Shown here: positions 57,296 to 64,000 of the stretch, in pieces
Position numbering within the stretch: position 1 is the first letter of the stretch
How the letters are laid out: every line of letters starts with the position of its first letter
From: an uncultured Collinsella sp.
GTDB taxonomy: Bacteria; Actinomycetota; Coriobacteriia; Coriobacteriales; Coriobacteriaceae
Direction: 5' to 3'
Assembly: GCA_958350755.1 (NCBI GenBank)
Contig: CATWID010000003.1
Coordinates: 1 to 64,000 of the forward strand
DNA: 64,000 nucleotides
Made by a program: the position numbers and the translations under genes
Notes under the pieces: model-generated
Database searches by the model: none
The model's input: only the letters and a program-made list of their open reading frames with translations
What the model was told of the DNA's origin: nothing

Positions 57296-58753
57296 ATGGC
57301 TGTCGATAACAAGAAGATTGCCGAGGACGTGCTTGCTGCCGTCGGCGGCGCCTCCAATGTGACGAACGCGACGCACTGCATGACCCGCCTGCGTCTGAAC
57401 CTCAAGGATCAGTCCATTCCCAATGACGATGAAGTAAAGAAGATCAAGGGCGTGCTGGGTGCACAGTGGTCTGGCGGCCAGTATCAGGTCATCATTGGCC
57501 AGAACGTGCCGAAGGTCTATGACGCCGCCATTGCGCTGGGCGTCAAGGGCGAAGGCTCCATTGACGAGAACCTCGATGACGGCATCAAGGAGCCACTGAC
57601 GGTCAAGACTGCGGGCAAGAAGGCCCTTAACTACCTGTCCAAGACAATGTGCATGACGATCCCCATTATCATGGGCGCCGCCATGTTCCGCACACTTGCC
57701 GTACTTTGCGGCGACGGCATGCTCGGTATCTGGTCTGCTGATTCCGACATCTACAACTTCTTCTACAACTGGATTTACAACGCAGGCTATTATTTCCTCC
57801 CTGTTTATCTGGGTTGGGCTGCCGCAAAGCAGCTCGGCTGCAGCCAGCCGCTCGGCATGATGCTCGGCGGCGTGCTCATTGCCCCTGAGTTCATGACGCT
57901 GGTCAACGCTGCGGCGGATTCGGGTGCTACGACCACGATGGTTTACGGCGCGCTCCCGGCTCAGCTGAACAACTATTCTGCGACCGTGCTCCCCATGCTG
58001 CTGTCTATGCCGGTGCTGATGGTCGTCGAGAAGTTCATGAAGAAGATCATCCCCGACATGCTCTCCACGGTGTTTGTGCCCGTGTGCACCATGGCTGTGA
58101 TGACCCCCGTTTCCCTGTGCGCCCTAGCTCCGATTGGTTCCATTCTGGGCGACCTGGTCGGCAACTTTATGTTCGGCCTCGGAAACGCTGGCGGCATCGT
58201 CACGATCCTCTCCCTCGTCGCCATTGCTGCGCTTTGGGAGTTCCTGGTTATGACCGGTATGCACCAGGTTCTGATTGCCCTCGGCATTGTGCAGGTGCTC
58301 ACCTCAGGGTCTGACTCCTGCGTTATGGTCGCGGGTGCTATCGCTCAGTTCGCCACGTGGGGCATGGCCTTCGGTGCCTTCCTGCGCCTTAAGGAGGTCG
58401 ACGAAAAGGGCGCTATGCTTGGTTTCTCGCTCTCCGGCATTGTCGGTGGCGTGACGGAGCCCGCGCTGTATGGCTGCGGCTTTAAGTATACTCGCTGCCT
58501 GGGTGCCATGGTCGCGGGCGGCGCTATCGGCGGCCTGATCGCGGCTCTCACGGCTCTCACTAATGTGACCACGTATGTTTTGGGCGCAACTAATATCCTT
58601 GGTATTACAGGTTATGTTGCAGGCGGAACTGCTAATCTCGTATGGGGCTGCGTTGCATCGGGCACTGCATTTGTTGCCGCCGCTGCCATCGCCTACTTCT
58701 TTGGCTTTACCAAGGAGCAGCTCGACGAAGACGCTGCTGCCGCCAAAGCCTAA
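57296..58753 (+). CDS. PTS sugar transporter EIIBC (beta-glucoside/sucrose family)
   Basis: A 485-residue fused EIIB-EIIC. The EIIB domain (1-90) has the phosphocysteine C28 in NVTNATHCMTRLRLNLKD, the mark of the glucose/beta-glucoside superfamily. EIIC follows (from about 110) with ten predicted helices, TMCMTIPIIMGAAMFRTLAV, and the conserved GGVTEPALYGCGF substrate motif. EIIA is not fused and no separate EIIA is seen, so it must be supplied in trans. AGAAGGG precedes ATG 57296. Controlled by the upstream antiterminator through the RAT; the next gene is a ChbG-like deacetylase, hinting at an N-acetylated disaccharide. Confidence 0.9.
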   Translation: MAVDNKKIAEDVLAAVGGASNVTNATHCMTRLRLNLKDQSIPNDDEVKKIKGVLGAQWSGGQYQVIIGQNVPKVYDAAIALGVKGEGSIDENLDDGIKEPLTVKTAGKKALNYLSKTMCMTIPIIMGAAMFRTLAVLCGDGMLGIWSADSDIYNFFYNWIYNAGYYFLPVYLGWAAAKQLGCSQPLGMMLGGVLIAPEFMTLVNAAADSGATTTMVYGALPAQLNNYSATVLPMLLSMPVLMVVEKFMKKIIPDMLSTVFVPVCTMAVMTPVSLCALAPIGSILGDLVGNFMFGLGNAGGIVTILSLVAIAALWEFLVMTGMHQVLIALGIVQVLTSGSDSCVMVAGAIAQFATWGMAFGAFLRLKEVDEKGAMLGFSLSGIVGGVTEPALYGCGFKYTRCLGAMVAGGAIGGLIAALTALTNVTTYVLGATNILGITGYVAGGTANLVWGCVASGTAFVAAAAIAYFFGFTKEQLDEDAAAAKA

Positions 58754-58830
58754 AGCATCCGTTCGGTAGGACAATTATCTGGGGCACTTGGCTGCGCTTC
58801 AAGTGTCCCTTTCCGTAGATGGGGGTCAAT

Positions 58831-59595
58831 ATGAAGCAATTGCTCATTCGTGCCGACGATATCGGTTATTCGTATGCCGTTAACCTGGGGATTGCCCGCA
58901 GTATCAATGAGGGCCTGGTGCGCTCGGCGGGACTTATGCCCAATATGCCCGAGGCCGAGCGTGGCTGGTCGCTCGTGGCGGATGTCGGCATTGCGGTGGG
59001 TCAGCACACCAACGTGTGCCTGGGCAAGCCGTGTGCCGACCCGGCGCTCATTCCGAGCATGCTCAACGAGAACGGCGAGTTCCATAGCAGCCGTACCTTC
59101 CGCGATCATTTTAAGCGCGGCGAGGAGTTGATAGACTTCGACGAGGCCTGCATCGAGATCCGCGCGCAGCATGACCGCTTTGTCGAGATCGTGGGCCGCG
59201 AGCCCGATTACTTTGAGGCCCATGCCGTCATGAGCAAAAACCTTAACCGAGCGATCTCGGCGGTTGCTCAGGAGCTGGGCCTTAAGGAGCAAAAGGCGAG
59301 CTTCGACCCCGCGGCTGTGGTGCATTGCGGAGATACTGATCTGCGCATGGTGATGCGCTCGATGGAGCCGGGCTACGAGCCCAAAGAGGCAATCATGCAG
59401 ACGGTTCGCGAGATGGTGGACGGCGAGACGGTCGTCTTTGTGTGCCATCCGGGCTATCTCGATCGTTTTATCCTGGAGAACAGCTCGCTCACGACCGACC
59501 GCACCAAGGAAGTCGATGCGCTGATCGACCCCGAGCTTCGCACTTGGCTTGAGTCTCAACCTGATCTTCGCCTGATCGACTACCGCGACCTGTAA
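58831..59595 (+). CDS. ChbG/YdjC-family carbohydrate deacetylase
   Basis: A 254-residue YdjC-fold enzyme. Visible are the metal/catalytic LLIRADDIGYS (D9, D10) start, GQHTNVCLGKP with the conserved H-T-N, FEAHAVMSKN, and FVCHPGYLD near the C-terminus. ChbG removes one acetyl from chitobiose 6-phosphate so the sugar can be hydrolysed. It follows the PTS gene by 77 bases, in the same direction, supporting joint use on an imported phosphorylated N-acetyl sugar. No glycosidase is in the cluster. A GGGGG-type site precedes ATG 58831. Confidence 0.87.
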   Translation: MKQLLIRADDIGYSYAVNLGIARSINEGLVRSAGLMPNMPEAERGWSLVADVGIAVGQHTNVCLGKPCADPALIPSMLNENGEFHSSRTFRDHFKRGEELIDFDEACIEIRAQHDRFVEIVGREPDYFEAHAVMSKNLNRAISAVAQELGLKEQKASFDPAAVVHCGDTDLRMVMRSMEPGYEPKEAIMQTVREMVDGETVVFVCHPGYLDRFILENSSLTTDRTKEVDALIDPELRTWLESQPDLRLIDYRDL

Positions 59596-59605
59596 GGACC
59601 CAAGT

Positions 59606-59636
59606 CACCACAAAGGGGACAGTCGCCTTTGTGGTG
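59606..59636. repeat. Diverged 31-bp palindrome, copy 4
   Basis: CACCACAAAGGGGAC, one base, then GTCGCCTTTGTGGTG: same length and AAAGGnGAC/GTCnCCTTT core as the copies at 6001, 9729 and 13689, with outer bases changed on both arms together and one mismatch. It follows the ChbG-like stop by ten bases. Confidence 0.75.
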
Positions 59637-59734
59637 GTTCTGGCGCCGTTGCCATTATGGCGGCGGCGTCTTTTTTGTCCGTGCGGCGCGGTAGAGTGTA
59701 GGCGGTTGAAATTTGCGTCCATCGAGGAGCTGCC

Positions 59735-61492
59735 ATGAACGAGATCAAGTGCCCGCATTGCGGCGAAGTGTTTAAGGGCGATGCGTCCGGCTATGCAGAT
59801 ATCGTCAAACAGGTGCGCGATGCCGAGTTCTCGCGCGATCTTGATGAGCGTGTGAAGGCGGTCCAGCGCGAGGGCGAGCAGGCGCTGGAGCTTGAGCGTT
59901 CGCGTTCGACGGCTGCCTTGCAAAAGGCAGAGTCTCAGCGCGACGCTGAGCTCGTAGAGCAGAAGAACGCTGCGGCTCAACAGCTGGCGCAAGAAGTCGC
60001 CAAGCGCGATGCCGAGCTTGCCGAGCTGCGCGCCAAGCTCGAAGGCGCTACTGCAGAGCGCGAGAGTGCAAGCCAGCGCGCGGCGGTTGAGGCCCGCGCC
60101 GATGCTCAAAAGGAGAATGCCGAACTGCAGCGCGAGATCGACAACCTGCGTGCGCAGTTGGGGCGCAAAGATGATGAAGCCAAGCTTGCCGAGGCAGCGG
60201 CACGCAATGCTGCTCAAAACGACCTGTCCGCACGTGATGCCCAGATTGCCGAGCTGCAAGCCAGGCTCGCCGCGGCGGACAAGGCCCAGGAGATGGCGCT
60301 TGCTGCTGCTGCGGCCGAATCGCAGCGTGAGCTCGAGGCCGCTCGCAGCGAGGCCGAACGTACGCTTGCTGACTATCGCGCGAAGGTTCAGGAGAAGTTT
60401 TCCGTCGCAAAGGCTCAGTCCGAGCAGGAGGCCGAGGGTCTGCGTGCTCAGCTGCGCGAACAGGAACTGACGGCCAAGATGAACCTATCGGAGGCGGTCG
60501 CCGCGGCGGAGCGTGAGCGTGACGAGGCCCGCGCCAAGCTCACGAGTGAGCTGGCGGTGCGCGATTCACGCGAGGAGCAGGCCAAGGCGGCACACGAGCT
60601 CGAACTTGCGCAGACCAAGCGCGCGAACGAGGAACTGATTCGCTACAAGGATGAAGAGATTGAGCGCCTTAAGGACATGAAGGTCCGCCTGTCCACCAAG
60701 ATGGTGGGCGAGTCGCTCGAGCAGCACTGCGAGACCGAGTTTAATCGTCTGCGCATGACGGCGTTTCCCAACGCGTACTTCGAGAAAGATAACGATGCGT
60801 CCGAGGGCACCAAGGGCGACTTTATCTTCCGCGAGTGCGACGCGAGCGGCAACGAGATCATTTCGATCATGTTCGAGATGAAAAACGAGAACGACGAGAC
60901 CGCGACCAAACACAAGAACGAGGATTTCTTTAAGAAACTCGATCACGATCGCCGCCAGAAAGGCTGCGAGTATGCGGTGCTCTGCACCCTGCTGGAGCCC
61001 GAGAGTGACCTCTATAACGCGGGTATCGTCGACGTGAGTTACCGCTATGAGAAGATGTACGTGATCCGCCCGCAGTTCTTCATCCCCATGATTACGCTCC
61101 TTCGCAACGCCGCTATGGGTTCGCTTCGCTATAAGCAGGAACTGGCGGAGTACAAACAGCAGAATATCGATGTCACGAACTTCGAAGCCAAGATGGAGAA
61201 GTTCAAGGATGGCTTCTCGCGCAACTACAACCTGGCGAGCAAGCAATTCGAGTCGGCAATCAAGGAGATCGATGCCGCCATTAAGCAGCTCGAGAAGACC
61301 AAGGACGACTTGCGCCGCAGCACCGAGAACCTACGCTTGGCCCACAACAAGGCCGATGAGCTTACCATTCGCAAGCTCACATGGGGCAACAAGACCATGA
61401 AGGCAGCGTTTGACGAGGCGCGCGAGGCTGCGCCAGAGACAAACGAGGAGCCAGCCGAGGCGGATTCGTATGAGGTCGAGGATGCCGAGTAA
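59735..61492 (+). CDS. DUF2130 coiled-coil protein with a PD-(D/E)XK-like core
   Basis: A 585-residue protein. It starts with a zinc-ribbon-like EIKCPHCGEVFKGD, then a coiled coil of about 300 residues (QREIDNLRAQLGRKDDEAKL and similar). The conserved DUF2130 domain runs from about 315 to 520: MKVRLSTKMVGESLEQHCET, GTKGDFIFRECD, ISIMFEMKNENDE, LDHDRRQKGCEYAVLCTLLE. The D in GDFIF and the E-x-K in FEMK have PD-(D/E)XK nuclease spacing. The C-terminus is helical and acidic. Function is not established; a DNA-handling role is inferred from the fold. ATG 59735 has GAGGAG. Confidence 0.85.
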   Translation: MNEIKCPHCGEVFKGDASGYADIVKQVRDAEFSRDLDERVKAVQREGEQALELERSRSTAALQKAESQRDAELVEQKNAAAQQLAQEVAKRDAELAELRAKLEGATAERESASQRAAVEARADAQKENAELQREIDNLRAQLGRKDDEAKLAEAAARNAAQNDLSARDAQIAELQARLAAADKAQEMALAAAAAESQRELEAARSEAERTLADYRAKVQEKFSVAKAQSEQEAEGLRAQLREQELTAKMNLSEAVAAAERERDEARAKLTSELAVRDSREEQAKAAHELELAQTKRANEELIRYKDEEIERLKDMKVRLSTKMVGESLEQHCETEFNRLRMTAFPNAYFEKDNDASEGTKGDFIFRECDASGNEIISIMFEMKNENDETATKHKNEDFFKKLDHDRRQKGCEYAVLCTLLEPESDLYNAGIVDVSYRYEKMYVIRPQFFIPMITLLRNAAMGSLRYKQELAEYKQQNIDVTNFEAKMEKFKDGFSRNYNLASKQFESAIKEIDAAIKQLEKTKDDLRRSTENLRLAHNKADELTIRKLTWGNKTMKAAFDEAREAAPETNEEPAEADSYEVEDAE

Positions 61493-61510
61493 GGCATAGC
61501 GGATAGTGAA

Positions 61511-61549
61511 AAAGCGGGGCTGCTGGCGATGTTGCCAACAGCCCCGCTT
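61511..61549. terminator. Bidirectional terminator between the DUF2130 and helicase genes
   Basis: AAGCGGGGCTG, an inner TGGC/GCCA stem, and CAGCCCCGCTT form a long hairpin; on the minus strand it is followed by TTTTTC. It ends the helicase transcript and probably the DUF2130 one. Confidence 0.85.
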
Positions 61550-61571
61550 CGTTTCGTCCCAATATGCTTGG

Positions 61572-64000
61572 CTAATCCTCGAGCAAATCCTCGATAAAAC
61601 CGACGCGGTAGTTCTTGAAGATGACCTCGCCACCGTCTTGCGTGGCGTCCAGATCGACATCGCCCATGATGCCAAAGTCGTGGTCGCCGTCCTCGTCGGC
61701 AAAAATCTGGTGCACGTGCCACACGTGGAGCGCCTTCTCGTCGGACTCGTCGATCGAGAACATAGCAGAGGAGCGCGCGTCGCCGTCGGTGAGAATCTCC
61801 TCGTGCTGCTCGTGGTAAGCGTCGAGTGCTTTTTGCCAGCGGATCTCGCTCATGCCCCAGTCGTCGTCGAGTTCGCCCAGGTCGCGCACATGCTCGCGGG
61901 CGGCAAGAGTCACGCGGCGGAAGAGCGCGTTGCGCACCAACAGCGTGCAGCCGCGACGGTCCGCCACGACCTCGTCGATGCCCTGCGGCGGCGTGGCGTC
62001 GAGGGCTGCCGGGTTGCCAGCGTTCTCCCACTCGTCTACCAAGCTCGAGTCGACCGAGCGCACCACAAAGCCCAGCCACGAGATAATGTCGCGCAGGCGC
62101 TCGTCGCGCTTCTCGATGGGTACGGTGCGGTCGAGCGAACGGTAAGCCTCTGCCAGGTAGCGCAGCAAAATGCCCTCGGAGCGGGCGATGCCGAGCTTTT
62201 GAATGTAGCCCTTAAAATCGCTCGCGCTCTCCAGCATATCGCGCAGAACGCTCTTGGGAGAGAGTTGGTAGTCGTTTGCCCAGGGTACTTCCTGGCAGTA
62301 CTTGTCAAAGGCGGCGTCGAGCAGGTCCTCAAGCGGCTTTTCGTACGTGACGTCCTGAATACGCTCCAGGCGCTCCTCATACTCGATGCCGTCGGCCTTC
62401 ATCTCGGCCATAGCGCGATCGCGCGCGGCACGCTCCTGTGCGCGCAGCACCTGTTTGGGGTCCTCGAGCGTGGCCTCGACCATCGAGATCAGGTCCATGG
62501 TATAGGTCTCGCTCTCGGGATCGAGCAGCTCCAACGCGGCAAGCAAAAACGGCGAGAGCGGCTGGTCGAGCGCAAAGTCCTCGGGCAGGTCGACCGTCAG
62601 TGCGTAGTCGATGTCCGGCGCGGCGTCAGCCGGAGCGTTGGGTGCGGGCGGCACCTCGGTGCGCACGACGACGCCGGAATCGATGAGCGTGGCGAAGATC
62701 TCGTCGGCACGAACCTCGAGCTTAGCCTTTTCCTCAGGGGTCTGCAGGCTCGTCTCGATGAGGTCGTGTACGCGGGCTCGGGCATCGCCACCCTGCTCGA
62801 CCACGCTAATCACCATGGAGTGCGTGATGCACAGGCGCGGCTTGAGTGTCTCGGGCTGCGTCTCGATCAGGCGCTCGAACGTCTGCTTGTTCCAGGTGAC
62901 AAAGCCCTCGGGGGCCTTCTTCTTTTTAATCTTGCGGAGCTTTTTGGGGTCGTCGCCCGCCTTGGCCATAAGCTTGGCATTCTCGATCTCGTGCTCGGGT
63001 GCCTCGGCGATGACCATGCCCTCGGTATCGAAGCCCGAGCGGCCGGCACGACCGGCAATCTGATGGAACTCGCGGGCGCGCAGACGACGCATCTTATAGC
63101 CATCGAACTTGGTGAGCGCGGTGAGCACCACGGTGTGGATGGGCACGTTGATACCGACGCCGAGCGTATCGGTGCCGCAGATGACGGGTAGCAGGCCCTG
63201 CTGCGCCAAGCGCTCGACCAGCAGGCGGTAGCGCGGCAACATGCCAGCATGGTGCACGCCGACGCCGCATCCGAGCAAGCGCTTGAGGATTTTGCCGAAG
63301 GCCGTCGAGAAGCTCGTGCCCTTGGCCGCCTCCTTGATGGCCTCGCGCTGCTCCTTGTTGGCAATGCCAAAATTGGCGAGCGACTGTGCCGTCGCAAGTG
63401 CGGCATCCTGGCTAAAGTGCACGATATAGAGTGGGGCCTCGTCGCGGCGCATGGCGAGCTCGACCGTGCCCTCGAGGGAGGTCGTCACATAGTCGTAACT
63501 CAGCGGAACAGGACGCGGGGCGTCGACGACCAGGTCGCAGGCAGCGCCGGTGTGCTCCTCGAGTGAGGCGGCGATGGCGGTGACATCGCCGAGCGTGGCG
63601 CTCATGAGCATAAACTGCGTATGGGGCAGAGTGAGCAGCGGCACCTGCCAGGCCCAGCCGCGGTCGGGGTCTGCAAAGTAGTGGAACTCGTCCATGGCGA
63701 CGCAGCCAACATCGGCGTCCTCGCCCTCGCGCAGTGCGTCGTTGGCAAGAATCTCGGCCGTGCAGCAGATGACGGGTGCCTTGGTGTTGATATGCGTGTC
63801 GCCGGTGATCATGCCGACGTTATCGCGGCCGAGCACCTGCACCAAGTCGAAAAACTTTTCGCTGACCAAGGCCTTGATGGGGGCCGTGTAATAGCAGCGC
63901 TTGCCCTGCGCCATGCCCATAAAGAGCATGCCCAGTGCGACGAGCGATTTGCCCGATCCGGTCGGCGTGCCCAGAATGACGTGATCGCCGGCTGCCAGGT
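61572..64000 (-). CDS. DEAD/DEAH-box helicase with DUF3516 domain (5' end outside window)
   Basis: The last 809 codons of a superfamily II helicase. At the window edge the P-loop reads VILGTPTGSGKSLVALGMLF. Then follow TAPIKALVSEKF (Ia), DEFHYFADPDRG (DEFH Walker B), LMSATLGD (III), YIVHFSQDAALA (IV), TLGVGINVPIHTVV (V), and QIAGRAGRSGFDTEG (VI), in the Ski2-like style. The C-terminal 400 residues match the actinobacterial DUF3516 domain (VHDLIETSLQTPEEKAKLEV, then GILLRYLAEAYRSLDRTVPI). RNA or DNA unwinding is expected; a specific role is unknown. An acidic tail ends the protein. The start lies beyond base 64000. Confidence 0.9.
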   Translation of the reverse strand, partial: LAAGDHVILGTPTGSGKSLVALGMLFMGMAQGKRCYYTAPIKALVSEKFFDLVQVLGRDNVGMITGDTHINTKAPVICCTAEILANDALREGEDADVGCVAMDEFHYFADPDRGWAWQVPLLTLPHTQFMLMSATLGDVTAIAASLEEHTGAACDLVVDAPRPVPLSYDYVTTSLEGTVELAMRRDEAPLYIVHFSQDAALATAQSLANFGIANKEQREAIKEAAKGTSFSTAFGKILKRLLGCGVGVHHAGMLPRYRLLVERLAQQGLLPVICGTDTLGVGINVPIHTVVLTALTKFDGYKMRRLRAREFHQIAGRAGRSGFDTEGMVIAEAPEHEIENAKLMAKAGDDPKKLRKIKKKKAPEGFVTWNKQTFERLIETQPETLKPRLCITHSMVISVVEQGGDARARVHDLIETSLQTPEEKAKLEVRADEIFATLIDSGVVVRTEVPPAPNAPADAAPDIDYALTVDLPEDFALDQPLSPFLLAALELLDPESETYTMDLISMVEATLEDPKQVLRAQERAARDRAMAEMKADGIEYEERLERIQDVTYEKPLEDLLDAAFDKYCQEVPWANDYQLSPKSVLRDMLESASDFKGYIQKLGIARSEGILLRYLAEAYRSLDRTVPIEKRDERLRDIISWLGFVVRSVDSSLVDEWENAGNPAALDATPPQGIDEVVADRRGCTLLVRNALFRRVTLAAREHVRDLGELDDDWGMSEIRWQKALDAYHEQHEEILTDGDARSSAMFSIDESDEKALHVWHVHQIFADEDGDHDFGIMGDVDLDATQDGGEVIFKNYRVGFIEDLLED

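Noticed and set aside
61506..63191. 561-codon plus-strand open frame opposite the helicase gene
   Set aside because: It mirrors a well-supported helicase on the other strand; the composition (repetitive Val/Ala/Arg/His) is that of an antisense frame in G+C-rich DNA, and no binding site or domain is present.
1..64000. CRISPR array, tRNA or rRNA genes, complete insertion sequence
   Set aside because: No regularly spaced identical repeats with unique spacers, no T-loop/acceptor pattern, no rRNA-like sequence and no transposase gene were found on reading both strands.

Overview
The window is dense, roughly 60% GC bacterial chromosome, with short intergenic gaps, strong AAGGAG-type ribosome binding sites and intrinsic terminators. 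The gene set points to a gut Coriobacteriia chromosome, most likely Collinsella: a bile salt hydrolase, a DUF3516-type helicase, a rubredoxin-first rubrerythrin, many sugar/nucleobase transporters, and abundant small palindromic repeats between genes. This is inference from gene content and style; no search was run. No tRNA, rRNA, CRISPR array or complete insertion sequence was found.

Layout. 1-9.7 kb: start of a MATE exporter (cut by the edge), two rRNA methyltransferases (RlmA- and RsmJ-like), small hypothetical genes, a GNAT acetyltransferase, a candidate minus-strand small RNA (3730-3926), a Tet(M)/EF-G-like GTPase, and an AAA ATPase overlapping a short UvrA-like ABC protein. 9.7-13.7 kb: an AT-richer accessory block with an orphan serine recombinase, a lipoprotein, a DUF4230 protein and two unrecognised genes, bounded by two copies of the same 31-bp palindrome. 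13.7-22.5 kb: TrmL, a CobW GTPase, an iron-sulfur-flavoprotein-like reductase with an ArsC/Spx-like gene that lacks its cysteine, two related c-di-GMP proteins (GGDEF-PAS-GGDEF and GGDEF-PAS-GGDEF-GGDEF-EAL), and a patatin. 22.5-24.6 kb: a TPP-riboswitch-controlled thiM/thiamine-binding/thiE operon. 24.7-30 kb: HAD phosphatase, LysR regulator, MetE-like methyltransferase, uracil permease, esterase. 30-35.6 kb: two tandemly duplicated sortase-anchored surface proteins and the purine permease whose 3' tail was copied with them. 35.7-45.4 kb: a peptide-deformylase-like protein without its catalytic Glu, bile salt hydrolase, Kup, EamA/LysR pair, an HTH-alanine aminotransferase fusion, a second deformylase-like protein and an MFS exporter. 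45.5-52 kb: an RGG-repeat protein, pdxST with a divergent MocR-type regulator, and an AbiEi/DUF559-like nuclease gene flanked by two 119-bp MITE-like elements. 52-64 kb: rubrerythrin, alcohol and aldehyde dehydrogenases, a phosphoesterase, an antiterminator-PTS-ChbG sugar operon with a visible RAT site, a DUF2130 nuclease-like protein and the 3' part of a DUF3516 helicase.

The genes group into thiamine salvage, PLP synthesis, nucleobase uptake, bile-salt deconjugation, antiterminated sugar uptake and c-di-GMP signalling. The least explained parts are the palindrome-bounded accessory block (9.76-13.69 kb), the candidate small RNA at 3.7-3.9 kb, the surface-protein duplication at 30-34 kb, the MITE pair around the nuclease gene, and three enzyme-like proteins with a substituted catalytic-motif residue.
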